Source: Pomacea canaliculata (lineage: Eukaryota; Mollusca; Gastropoda; Architaenioglossa; Ampullariidae). From it: a DNA stretch of 64,000 nucleotides. The stretch covers positions 10,940,007 through 11,004,006 of the forward strand of contig NC_037592.1 in NCBI RefSeq assembly GCF_003073045.1, read 5' to 3'. The position numbers and the translations under genes were made by a program. Positions 36,301 to 45,314 of the stretch are shown piece after piece (position 1 is the first letter of the stretch; the number at the start of each line of letters is the position of its first letter). The notes below the pieces were generated by a model, which was given only the letters and a program-made list of their open reading frames with translations, did not search any database and was not told the origin of the DNA.

Positions 36301-37193
36301 CTCTGCATCGTTTTCCTTCCCAAAGTAAGTCTTGTTTTCTCTGTCTCTTTCACTCTCAACTCTCTTTTCTGTCTCTCTCACTCATTCACACACACACACA
36401 TGTACACTTTCTCTCCCAAGTCCCTCCCTCGCTTGCTTGAAAGTACGACCCAAATCAATCTCTGTCGCACACAGACGATGTATAGCAGCACAGTCAGGCT
36501 TCTCCACACAAACATTTAACTGAACCTGGCAGCAAAATAAATACAAACACTTGCCTCCTCTGATCGTGATATTTGCTTTGTTTGACGAAGCGATGCTAAG
36601 TGCCTCGCATTCTTGGATATTCTCTCTCATCAGCTCTACACCGTCTACCGCAACCCCAGTGGAGATGTTGATGTCCGCTTCCCCACACAACATACCGTCT
36701 TCAGTGTTGAAAGGGCTTCCGGGTCAAAGGTCACTCCCTTGAGCCAGATGGCCAATAACATTGCTTTTCAGCGACGCCTTGAAATATTAATATCGAAGGT
36801 AAGCGTGAGTCGGGGACGAGAATTTAAAAACAAAAGAAAACAAAAACTATTCGCATTGTTAATAGGGATTCTTTTCTCACAAGGCTTAGTATAAGTTTAC
36901 ATTTGCGACAAAAATCACAGCCCAGCATTCCACAGGTAGTGCTATTCAAGAGAGCTAAGTCGGGTTGAGGGATCTCTGCATGGAAAAAGAAACTTCTCTA
37001 TCAGGTCCTTTTGCTGTGACAGACTGAACCATGGAGTGCTGAGCGCTTGCAGATGTGTATTTGATGACATGTTGTCGCTTGATTGCAGAAAGACCAGGAG
37101 ATCCAGGAGCTGAAGGACGAGATCGCGCGGATCCAGGGTCACGTGGGCTCCGCATTGCTGCTGAACGGACCGACGTCAGACACCGCCGCTTGA
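11138..37193 (+). CDS. GABA-B-type metabotropic receptor, subunit 2-like (family C GPCR), 19 coding exons
   Basis: Encodes about 797 aa. The order is signal peptide (1-30), Venus flytrap ligand-binding ectodomain (about 35-425), seven membrane helices (about 441-712) and a short cytosolic tail with a small coiled coil (about 755-780). It would sit in the plasma membrane and signal through Gi/o, normally as a heterodimer. Subunit-2 character is seen in [17 protein letters not shown] and [13 protein letters not shown], which match vertebrate GABBR2 better than GABBR1. No Sushi domains are present. The start was chosen because it directly precedes a clean signal peptide. Every exon boundary is a consensus splice site in phase except exon 9/10, where phases disagree, and intron 4, which uses a GC donor. 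Molluscs carry several GABA-B-like genes, so this may be a paralogue rather than the strict GABBR2 orthologue. Exon coordinates are in the three block entries. A convergent dispanin gene follows. Confidence 0.92.
11390..16387 (+). other. Receptor intron 1
   Basis: A 5-kb intron. It contains a BED-type hAT transposon relic on the minus strand (13040-14268). A 148-codon open frame on the minus strand (15545-15991) shows no recognisable domain and is not annotated. The rest is AT-rich sequence without visible features. Confidence 0.6.
13040..14268 (-). mobile_element. hAT DNA transposon relic (BED finger + hAT transposase, internally deleted)
   Basis: On the minus strand, 13946-13746 encodes the BED-type N terminus seen in ZBED5/FAM200-like hAT proteins: [18 protein letters not shown], then [18 protein letters not shown]. 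It is followed almost at once by 13680-13165, which encodes the C-terminal part: [38 protein letters not shown] and [18 protein letters not shown]. In intact relatives some 300 residues separate these blocks, so about 0.9 kb of the middle is missing. A frame change near 13165 carries the similarity on to about 13040. The end at 14268 reads CAGTGGTTCCCAGGTCGCAA outward-in, a classic hAT terminal repeat. I could not find the other terminal repeat. Dead element. Confidence 0.85.
16690..17175 (+). mobile_element. pogo/Tigger-type MITE (486 bp)
   Basis: Left end CAGTAAAGCCTCCTTCTTAA and the reverse complement of the right end CTGTAAAACCTTCCTATTAA form imperfect terminal inverted repeats, flanked by TA on the left and TG (decayed TA) on the right. 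Inside is a short frame [18 protein letters not shown], the start of a CENP-B-like transposase with its basic KRQRKAL motif, followed at once by a stop. This is an internally deleted derivative of an autonomous pogo element. A related copy starts at 49064 in the SPT5 gene. It lies in receptor intron 2. Confidence 0.8.
20882..21084 (-). pseudogene. Unidentified coding-like fragment ending in a stop
   Basis: On the minus strand a good acceptor (ctgttcttgtttag) is followed by 67 open codons with acidic, protein-like composition: [19 protein letters not shown], then [38 protein letters not shown], and a TGA. The composition is unlike random AT-rich DNA. I find no partner exons and do not recognise a family. 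It may be part of the neighbouring transposon relic or a processed fragment of a host gene. Confidence 0.3.
21940..22620 (-). mobile_element. hAT transposon relic of the DUF4371/ZMYM1-like type
   Basis: Minus-strand pieces recall the zinc-finger-MYM-1-like hAT transposases. Upstream are [29 protein letters not shown] and [18 protein letters not shown]. Then comes a segment with [20 protein letters not shown]. Closest to the C terminus is [18 protein letters not shown], which matches the ERSFSKLKLIKTYLR motif of the hAT dimerisation domain. Frames change several times between the blocks, so the copy is dead and fairly old. Ends were not found. Confidence 0.6.
22969..23149 (-). repeat. 3' LTR of the gypsy element (181 bp)
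   Basis: Begins tgttgtgttattgg and ends cttatgtcaca on the + strand; the preceding five bases gctga are the target duplication. It reads as identical to the copy at 27377-27557. Just inside it lies the purine-rich (minus strand) tract that primes plus-strand synthesis in this family. Confidence 0.97.
23260..26450 (-). mobile_element. pol region of the gypsy element
   Basis: Protease lies at about 26.3 kb, reverse transcriptase at about 25.4-26.0 kb, RNase H at about 24.8-25.2 kb, and integrase at about 23.6-24.5 kb, reading leftward. The integrase zinc region has [16 protein letters not shown] and [14 protein letters not shown]; the catalytic core has [11 protein letters not shown] and [17 protein letters not shown] chromatin-side tail with [12 protein letters not shown] ends the protein next to the 3' LTR. 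Confidence 0.93.
26450..27299 (-). mobile_element. gag region of the gypsy element
   Basis: The N-terminal gag part contains a capsid-type segment with [19 protein letters not shown] and [13 protein letters not shown], then [16 protein letters not shown] and [18 protein letters not shown], as in invertebrate gypsy elements. It is followed by a nucleic-acid-binding, zinc-knuckle-type segment. Part of the fossil element above. Confidence 0.85.
27377..27557 (-). repeat. 5' LTR of the gypsy element (181 bp)
   Basis: Same sequence and length as 22969-23149, followed by gctga, the second copy of the target duplication. The tRNA-primer binding site directly adjoins its inner edge at 27376. Confidence 0.97.
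28577..28635. repeat. Short dispersed repeat, copy 1
   Basis: About 59 bases (agaattctacgtcagt, then an A/T run, ccacgatggttaatcaaacc) nearly identical to 30770-30827 in a different intron of the same gene. Probably the common end of an unnamed element. Confidence 0.7.
29572..31371 (+). other. Receptor intron 7
   Basis: 1.8 kb with a T/G-rich homopolymer tract at about 30115-30190 and one copy of the short dispersed repeat. Nothing else seen. Confidence 0.6.
30770..30827. repeat. Short dispersed repeat, copy 2
   Basis: Second copy of the sequence at 28577-28635, with a handful of differences. The two lie 2.2 kb apart in introns 5 and 7 of the receptor gene. Similarity stops sharply on both sides. 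Confidence 0.7.
31655..31703 (-). mobile_element. LINE 3'-terminal hairpin (solo tail)
   Basis: Minus-strand reading gives GTAAAGCGCCTTGAGC, a spacer, then GAGAAAGGCGCTATAGAAG. The GCGCC and GGCGC arms pair. The same pattern ends the LINE at 54084-54481 and recurs at 62711. It is a heavily truncated 3' end of that LINE or of a SINE sharing its tail. Confidence 0.55.
31788..31823. repeat. (TTA)n microsatellite
   Basis: About a dozen TTA units in receptor intron 8. Confidence 0.95.
32111..33250 (+). other. Receptor intron 9
   Basis: Joins exons whose phases do not agree (donor phase 1, acceptor phase 0). A micro-exon of 3n+2 bases may be hidden here, but I could not single one out. No repeats seen. 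Confidence 0.5.
33804..36324 (+). CDS. Receptor exons 11-17: seven-transmembrane domain
   Basis: Exons: 33804-33954, 34216-34348, 34682-34789, 35002-35124, 35632-35698, 35847-35955, 36162-36324. All phases agree (1-2, 2-0, 0-0, 0-0, 0-1, 1-2, 2-0). Helices in order: TM1 [21 protein letters not shown]2 [22 protein letters not shown]3 [19 protein letters not shown]4 [20 protein letters not shown]5 [22 protein letters not shown]6 [21 protein letters not shown]7 [20 protein letters not shown]. The TM4-TM5 loop holds INPLRRDTK and a cysteine-containing EICVCQHK, as in other GABA-B receptors. Each helix sits in its own exon or shares one neatly, an intron layout typical of animal GABA-B genes. Confidence 0.95.
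36634..37193 (+). CDS. Receptor exons 18-19: cytosolic tail and stop
   Basis: Exons 36634-36798 and 37089-37193 (TGA at 37191). The tail begins [16 protein letters not shown], a match in position to the KLITLRTNPDA region of GABBR2, and continues to [26 protein letters not shown], a heptad-like stretch that can form a coiled coil of two to three turns. It ends SDTAA about 15 residues after the helix. GABBR2 of vertebrates has some 150 more residues after the coiled coil, so this tail is much shorter. The short coiled coil may still pair with a GABBR1-type partner. Confidence 0.88.
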
Positions 37194-39275
37194 CCGTTGC
37201 CTGGAGGACAGTGAGCTCACCGGACAACTAAACTACAGAGCTGTTCATGCCCAGTGTAGACTTTCTGCTTTCGTGTCTGTGCTTGTTTCTGTCTAGAACT
37301 ATCGAGACCCTTAATCGTCTGCCATGTTTCAGTTACTGCTTCTCGTTATGTGTGCAAGCAAGTACGTCATCTAGAATTTTCCACTTCCCCAGTGTTTTAT
37401 TTATATTATATACTGAGTGATAAATCTGGCAGTAAACACACATGTATGCGTTTCACTCATGGGTGAACGGCTGGTTACGGCATCCCCAACAGTTCACACA
37501 CAAAAATTTTGAGAAATGATGATCGTTTTTCTCGCTCGTTTGGCCGTTACTTGATTAGTAGCTAGATGTTTCTAGCCGAGTCATCTGACTTCCAATCTGA
37601 ACAGTTATCTTTTGTGCCTCAGTCTCAGATAATTACCTTCACGGTCTCTGACTTTCGATTGGAATGTATTAGCCTTTTCATCAGTGATAAATCTTCATCA
37701 ATCTACGATTACGCTCTAAACTATAAGTTCGGCCGTTAAGATCGTCAGTTTAAGATTGCTTCTTGGATGAATAAGTCAGGTGTCGAGTTGATGTATCAAT
37801 CCGGCTTGCATTTTTCTACTTATTGGTTTATTTCGAATAAACAGTTTCAGAAACTGTAGGACAACACACTCCTGTCGCTGGTAGGTTTCTACTGGCTTTT
37901 GTCTAAATGTTTTAAAGCGTCCGTTACGCTTACCGATTGTCCGTTGGTTCCTGGGTCCAACTCTTTTGTGTCAAAAACCATCAGTAATTCCCGTAAGACT
38001 TGCCGGTGATTCACTGTAATGGTCGTCTAATAACATATTAAACACTTGTTTGCAAGCTTGGTGTAAATGCTTGTTGATTGCAAGCGAGATATGTTGGCAC
38101 ACATTTCTCTTCTTCCTTCTTTTCTTAAAATAACCATGAAAGTAAGCTGCCACTGTTATTCCTTGTCAAGGTTGGTCTACTTTTATTTCTCTGTAGAATA
38201 AAGAATGTTTTTGAGAAGATTGTTGACTCTAGCCACCTAAACCCATTATTTATCTAGATGAGCTAATTTGCGTGCTCTTGTGTGTGTGTGTGTGTCATCA
38301 TGCTAGTACTCTTGTGTGCATGTATGTAACCTTACATATCCCTTAAACCGTCCCTCTCAACACACACACACAGAGCTAATACAGCTAAATCCTCTGTCGC
38401 ATAACACGAAAAGGCCACTAATGATTTTTAAAAGGTTTAAATCCCTTATCTAAAAACAGTAAAAGGCAACAAATGATTTTAAATTTAGTACTTATGCACT
38501 GTCCTCCCTCTCTCTCATTCTTTCTCACTCATGCATTTTGCATGAAGTCAGAAATTCAAATGTAGGCAAACATTCTAACCAGTGTTCCTCACACCATGAA
38601 GATCGGCCTTATCCGGGCCCCATGCGCTGTCCGTAAAAAAGTTTACTTCTGATGACAGCACTAGATCCAGCCGTGCAGCAGACGGCAACACATAATTTTA
38701 TATTAATATATTATAAACTATTGTATGAATATAAGAAGTAAATGGCCCAGAAATGTGCACACCGTTCAACTACTCTTTGCGTCTCGCGCAGCTTGAGAGG
38801 CCCACCCTAGGAGTATGGCCACCCGTATGTAGTCGCTCCAGAGTCTAGACTGCCGATTCACTTGTCTCCATCGAGTGCTCACCCCTCCCTCCGTCGTACT
38901 CGATTATCCTGTCTCAAACATTGTCCAAGCCACGGACAAGACATCCAGTCCCTCTGCTGCTGTAATCTAATGTCTTGTGCATCTCTCTTCCCTTCTCCTG
39001 ACTTTCTCAATTTAACTCATATGTCAAGATTATGCCCAGACCATCACAGAACTAAAGTGCGTGAATGTGGTTTTTTTCCAGTCCAACATGATGCACGTAT
39101 AATCCTCAGCGTCTTATATAAAGTCGTTATCGATTCAAGGGTATATCAACTACAGCTACAACCGTATTCTAAAGTTGGGAATGTCGGGATTGACCCTTGC
39201 ATTAAAACTATCTTCAAGCCTTCCGACAGTGGTCACGACTTTGTCTCTGTCACACGTGACCTGTCCACTGCTCGC
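37194..39275. other. Convergent intergenic region / 3' UTRs
   Basis: Shared space between the receptor stop (+) and the dispanin stop (-). Besides the polyadenylation signals at 37.83 and 38.19 kb I see TG and CA simple sequence near 38280-38365 and no coding exon. A 200-codon + strand frame that runs into 39461 is the antisense shadow of the last dispanin exon. Confidence 0.65.
37826..37842. terminator. Palindromic polyadenylation signal, usable from both strands
   Basis: gtttatttcgaataaac has seven-base perfect arms and presents AATAAA on both strands (37836-37841 on +, 37832-37827 on -). It lies about 640 bases after the receptor stop, between convergent genes. A second pair, tttatt at 38182-38187 and aataaa at 38197-38202, follows 350 bases on. 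Confidence 0.5.
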
Positions 39276-40609
39276 CTACTTGAAGCCGACTGTCTGCCAG
39301 AGGAGGACGACGATGAGAACGGCGACAAGGATGAGGAAGATGCCAAGAATGAGGCTGGCGACGGCGATGTCTCGTGCATTCCTCCCCAGTGTGCGCGCTT
39401 CTGCGAAATTCCCTTCGTCTTTTGCAAATCTCGCCTGCAGAAAAGAGAGAAAGTAATCTGAGGATGTTAAAGACCACCCGCAGTGCACGAGCGCACTAAA
39501 ATTCCTGTAAAGACTCATTCCATGCCACGATTAAAGTTCCACAATCTTTTGTTGAAGTATTCAAGTGCAAAATCCCCTTTAGGTGGAAATTTTTTCCCCT
39601 CCTAAAACAAACAACAAAGACTTCAAAGCCTGGACGGTTAAAACCATAGCTGACGAGACAACGCACGCGCGCACTAAAAGAACAAGAATTCACACACCTA
39701 CATGGTCATACAGTTTATATTGCGCCCAATATGCCATTATTTGTGTGGCTTACAAACCCCGCAGGATCGGTTATCAGCAAGAGATTTTTAAACATTCTTC
39801 ATAACTTTTCCACGAACAAGCGCGAGGTGTGACGTACCCTGCAGGAGTAGAAGAGAGCAGCCAGACCCACAGGACAGAAGCACAGAAAGGTTGAGATGCA
39901 GGCCAAGGCGCCATAACTGCTGGGGCGCTCTTGTATGAAAGGACTGTCACTGTCCTGAAACAAGTCGCGATGCTCCTGAGCATGTTGCTGATAGTCTATA
40001 GATCATGTGTATGTGTGTGTGAATATAGATATAATACATGTATATACATATGGCGGTATATGCGGGCACACACACACGAGACGTACTCTGCTCGCAGACA
40101 GAGAGCTGAGAGGAAAGCCGTTGGCGCCATCCTGGGGGCCCTGGTACGCACGGTATGACGACAGGTAGGCTTCGTCTGTGTTATATTGCGGGATGTCCGC
40201 CACTGCCCATGAGCATCGAGAAACAAGACAGAAACAACATGGCAACACCTTATGTCATTATCATGCACTTTCTAGACCTTGCCCTATGTTCTAGCAATGT
40301 TTAATTAAACTGATGCGCATCTTCATTTTGTGCTCTCTCGTTCTCCTTCAGTAACCTGGTCACAATCTCACAGCTCTTTCACTTCACACTTTCTGCTTTC
40401 CACTTCTTTTCTTATTTTTCTCCTAATTTTATTATCTTAATTTATAAACTTTATACGGTTTTTAAATGCGATCATCTTTTACTCAACCAGTCCATTAATC
40501 AATCAACCAATCGTTTAATAACTCTAAAGTATTTATAAGAAAAAACTGGCGGCATACAGATTTATCAGGGCATACATCTCTTACCGATGTCGTTTGCCTT
40601 GCTGTTCAT
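39276..40609 (-). CDS. Dispanin / CD225-domain membrane protein (138 aa, four exons)
   Basis: Exons in gene order: 40609-40585 (ATG, 25 bases), 40202-40087, 39954-39838, 39434-39276 (TAG). Phases 1-1, 0-0, 0-0 agree and the sum is exactly 139 codons. The N terminus (MNSKANDIVADIPQYNTDEA) is a short, Tyr/Ser-rich cytosolic segment. Exon 3 carries the first membrane segment, YGALACISTFLCFCPVGLAA, with cysteines placed as in the palmitoylated IFITM/PRRT/SynDIG helices. It runs into FYSC/RARFAKDEGNFAEA, the conserved intracellular loop. Exon 4 carries the second helix, VASLILGIFLILVAVLIVV, with the LILGIF motif shared with IFITM proteins. Family members shape membranes: IFITMs block virus fusion, SynDIG/PRRT proteins act at synapses. 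Which job this one has cannot be told from sequence. The 25-base first coding exon was chosen because it alone gives a phase-1 donor with a start codon; an in-frame ATG extending exon 2 upstream is the alternative. Confidence 0.87.
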
Positions 40610-43600
40610 TTCTGGAGTTTGCTCGCCTTAAGATCACGTGATACTGCCAGCACGAGCAGAAGCTGTCATGGACATGAACTCAAGAGCTGATTGAGCTGTC
40701 TGCTCCAAAGTGTTCCACAGAATGGAGGTGAAGTGATAACACGAGCAACAAATAAAGGAATGTCTACATTAAAATAAATGTACAGATATCTTAGATCATG
40801 TTTAAACGCAGATCAAAATATATTCGAATATGTTTAATAATGGAACGGTATCCACTGTTCGTGTGGGTGTGACAAACAGGAAGAAGAGGTGTAACAGAAT
40901 TTATGTGGATATGTCCGACTTTGGCAGAAATGGGACTTTGCTCAGAATGCGAATTATGTGTTGCAGAGTTGTCACGATGCGTCAAGAAAAGTAGACTTCC
41001 GTCATTCACATTTTCTTCCCACCAAAAAAAAAAAAAAAATAGCACTCAGAAACACCCCAGACCAATCTGAGAGACATAGTTATAGCATGAGTCACTCTGT
41101 TAAATCATGTGCATCAAGGCGTTTCACCTGCGAGAGGCTGGTCAAACTGAATTAGTATTCAGGTGCAGCCGTGATCGAGGACTTTGGGTCAACCAGGTCA
41201 ACAGCGGTTCGTGCTTCTGACAAATCGTTGTTTCCCGGGGGGAAAAAAATTGACAACGTTGCTGACAGAAGGCCAGATGATGATGATGTCGAGATTTTAG
41301 GCCATTTAAGAAGTCAGCACCTCTCATGTCCCAAAGAGCAGCCTTACCATGAATTACATTGTGAGGGTGGTGCCGACTTGCACTTGGCTAAATGATTCCA
41401 TTCTATCAATAAAGAAAAGAGCAATCCAACTGCTCTTCACTAGCTTTCCTAATAGTAAACGGTACAAAATGTTGTTCATGTCATTTTGTTCGGCATCTAT
41501 TGAATTACAAACTACCACAATTCACAAAATTGAAGAAGCAGACTTCGTAATAGGTATAATTATTTTTAATAATCGTAATGAAGGCAGATTTATATAATTT
41601 ATTGCCCTATTGTAGATTCAATGTGCTTTACACGATTAAAAACTATTAAATACAAACATGAAATGTTAATAGCACACCTGCAAAGACCAAATGTTTCAAG
41701 AAATAATTACATGGAGATACAATAAGAGACAGAAATAAAGGAAAGAATTGAGAGTGATGCACGAAAGCATGTCACAAGAACACTGCATTAATAGAATCAC
41801 AAGAAAATGTAGCAGTCGTGGCAAGGTGGAGTCTACAGATTGCTAAACTATTCGAAAGACACGAATCTTAGAAAACCTGAAGTTGTTATAGTGCCCACAA
41901 AGACTCCCAGTACAAGTGTCAATGCCTGTAACAATGCAATACATTTGCAGATTCTGAATCCGAGATGCCATCTGAGATCTTTACTTACCAGATAAAATTT
42001 GAGACTGGTTGAAAAATCATTAACCACAGACGTCTTCACCAGAACCAATACTCGTGAGGCTAAAAACTAGCTTCTGAGACACACAAAACTGTGAAACTGT
42101 TAGTCTGTTCTCCCACACAGTGTATCAGCAGATACGAAAGCTGAACAGGTACGGAAGGTATACCTGATGTGAAGTGTAGATGACTTGTAGATGTGTGAAC
42201 TAAAGCAGCAAGGAAGCTGCTGGATAGCATGATTGATGAGAGGTGCGTCTAGCCGGATCCTCCACCCCACACCACTACCACCACCAACACACCTTTCCGT
42301 ATCCACATTCCACTTCATCATCAGTCTTCTGTGCGGAAGGTGGTAGTTCACTGATGGTACTCAGTCGACCATGGTTGGATGATGATGACCTTTTCTTCTT
42401 TTTCTTTCCTCACTTGAGTAAATTTGACAAGTTTGCATTGCACTTGTTGCCTTGGGCAGATACATAAATCTTGTTCTTGTTTCTAAGACGGCATAGACAC
42501 AGAGATGGCGACTACCGAGAGAAGTCAAGCGTGGGGTGTGCACTAGTGCCTTAATCCCGTCCATTCAGTGACTTCCAGACCCTTGGCCACCTGCTCCTTG
42601 AATACACGTAAACACACCTGAAAGGTAGACTTTTGATGGAAATAAATCAGCTGTCTCTGAAACCTCAGAAAATTTGCTTCCGCTGTTAGCAGTCTTTGTT
42701 GTTGTTTGTGGCTGCCGTTCTGAGTCGTCGCTCGAGCTTATCCATATCGTTTAATCCATCATCTCCACTTTCGGCAGGAATACTCTTTTCGACTCCAAGA
42801 AGGTCGTAGGCTATGTCTGGTTAGTGCATGTTTCTCCGTTCTTAGATGTTGTCGTGAAGGAAGGGAGGAAAATCTATTACACGGAGCCAGTTACGACGTA
42901 CCTCAGGGCAAACTTGGAAAACTTCGTACTTCGAGACTGTGTCGATCTGATGTCCGGGATTTTAGCGGTTTTGTGTGTTGAGAGAAACAGAGAGAGGGAG
43001 AGGCAAGTAGGGAGCCTAGGGAGGGAGCGAGCGAGTCCTATCTCCCCTTTCTTTTGATCTGCTCCACGCAAATATGCGCTAACTTGGGCGACTGTACATT
43101 AGACAGATGTGTCATAAAGCACGGCCACATAATTAAAAAGCGATGATCGAGTTGCGCGAGCACTCCTTGCGGCGAGCACTCTTTGCGGCTCATACGTTGA
43201 CCTTCCAGGGTGGGGGAAAACCTCGACAAATTGATTTCAACAAATAATTTTTTTTAAATCACAATGTACTTCCACGGATTGGTTTGTAAATACTGACATG
43301 ATACTTTTGAAACAGGACCAGTCACTCGACCATTGACTCATACAATGACAGTCATGAACGCAATTCATTTTCAAGTTAACTTACGTGGCTTAAATATACT
43401 GCAGCCAGCATGTCATTAAACTGTTCTATACCAACAATTTAAAAGTATTAAATGGCAAATCCACAGTGTCATTGTCACTTTAGAGCACATTTGCTTTCAT
43501 TAGATTTAAAAAAAAAACAAACGCAAAGCACCACAGCAAAAGATCCTATCATCTCCATGTAGTGTATAATACGACAGCTCAAGTGCTGACTACAACATAC

Positions 43601-43820
43601 CTTTCTTTTCTAAAATAAAGTATTTATTGGCATTCATCACTTATCGATATATATTTGCTTGTAAAAAGATATACTTTTTGATAAAATCCAAAACTGACAC
43701 AGTCCCCTATGTCTTCACACACCTGCTTCCCTTTGTTTGGGTTTGGATATTTTTTTTGATGAAACAATCACAATACAAAAACCAACTGCATTAAAAAAGA
43801 TACAAGATGTGGAATTTTTA
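40610..43820. other. Intergenic region between dispanin and SPT5
   Basis: Probably includes the dispanin promoter and 5' UTR (just above 40609). A decayed LINE/SINE tail lies at 41595-41633. Open frames around 42824-43057 (+) show no domain I recognise. Candidate SPT5 polyadenylation signal at 43817-43822. No further exon supported. Confidence 0.55.
41595..41633 (-). mobile_element. Decayed LINE/SINE 3' tail
   Basis: Minus-strand reading GTGTAAAGCACATTGAATC followed by a weak second arm (ATAGGGCAATAAATT) matches the GTAAAG...GGCGCTATAAAT tail pattern of the LINE ends at 54.4 and 62.7 kb. Decayed, so only moderately sure. Confidence 0.4.
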
Positions 43821-43822
43821 TT
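43817..43822 (-). terminator. Candidate SPT5 polyadenylation signal
   Basis: AATAAA on the minus strand (tttatt on +), about 420 bases after the SPT5 stop codon. Another candidate is near 43622. Confidence 0.4.
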
Positions 43823-44240
43823 TTAATTCAAGACCAAGATACTTTAACATAAAAAGTTGCATCTAAGATTAGACTACGCTCACATGAACGTAAAACATGC
43901 AATAAACTGAACAATCAAGTTTTAAATTTTAGTGCTGCAAGAAATAAAAGCTTCCCTTCAATCTGGCAGATTTCAGTGACCAATCTTTTGATGCCAATAT
44001 CTAAAACCTTTATGTGAATATTTTCCATTGCTATGGACAACATAAAACTGCTGTATCACCACTGTTAGCAAACTATCCCTTGACTTAATGCACAAAGTTT
44101 ACTTCCACTGCTGTTATTCCAAAATATTCATATGTAGACAGGAAACGTAGGTCTTTATCCTATCTTTACACTTTAAAAAAGTTGACAGGACAAATTTCAC
44201 AAATGTCATGTGATGCAGAATCAGTGCCAGTCTGGCAACA

Positions 44241-45314
44241 TTAGGACTGCATCCTGCACAGATGTTTGACTGGCAGCATACGAATGTTTTTTTCATCGAT
44301 TTTGAACACTGCGTCACACCCATCGATGCTGAGAACAGTCCCAACAGTTTCCCTTTCATCTCCAAGTATAACTTTTGCCTGGACAAAGACAAAGTCGCAC
44401 ATTAAAGGATGATGGAAGATACTGATGGCCTATAATGTGCACTCCTCAGTTTCTCTAGTGAAACATTTATTGCACATTATTTCATTTATTACACAATTAT
44501 GAGTCATTTATAGTACATTGTGAGTCATCCTCACTCACCCCACCCCCCATGACTGAATCTTTTAAGCCACAAGATACTCTACTATGATGAATCTACCCCC
44601 TCACACAGTCTAATGCATTTATGCCGATGAACACACCTGAATTTATGTTCTCTAGTGACCACCCTTACTCCTCACAGACATGACCTCCCTATATGCACAA
44701 GAGTCAGTAAAGTACAGACCCAAATGCAAGACACTTTACCTTTTCATGTTTTGTTGGGGCAACAGGCTCCAGGTGTTCACAGGCAATATTAACGACTTTG
44801 TCATTCTCCATTATGTACACAGAACACATGCCTCCCTGCTCAAACACAAACACACACACAAAACAACTTTTGCTTTATACAACTGTAAATAATGCTGTCA
44901 ATGCAAGATTACAAATTACAGATTAAAACTTATGAAGTTGATATTAGGTCCAGAGTGACAACTGATCTCAAATAAATATGGACAGTTACAAAATTCTGTT
45001 GTGTCAACAGTGGCTCAAACAAGCCAAGTAGAGGCACATTTTAATTTGGGTGATCTCATTGTGAATCAAAAATGCATAATTTCATTTTAATTATGATTTC
45101 TTTATACGTTGTAGAATGCTGTTTATCTGATACTACTATGAGGCAGGTAAATGGGCTGCAGATGCTTTAAAATGATCAATGCAATTGTAAATATAGCTCA
45201 CCGAAATGCTTCTTATGACACCTGTCTGGTAAATCAGATCTGGGTCATCGTGTGTCTCCTTGACTTTGACCAGAATATCTGTTGTGTGCCAGTCAGACAG
45301 GTTGTGATCCATGG
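44241..45314 (-). CDS. SUPT5H: SPT5 exons 24-26: C-terminal KOW pair and stop
   Basis: Exons 45314-45202, 44835-44740, 44378-44241 (TAA). They encode [54 protein letters not shown] and [20 protein letters not shown], matching the end of human SPT5 almost position by position (SDWVTTDIQVKVRDTYLD, GEDREATGVLLSIDG). The last 20 residues ([15 protein letters not shown]) are diverged from the human LNLRFLGKLLEA. Confidence 0.95.

Noticed and set aside
38862-39461. 200-codon + strand frame
   Set aside because: Its acidic second half is the reverse complement of the dispanin last exon; the minus-strand reading has family motifs and splice sites.
42824-43057. + strand frame with GRKIYYTEPVTTYLRANLENF
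   Set aside because: Some protein-like character, but the end is low complexity and no splice partner or family was found.
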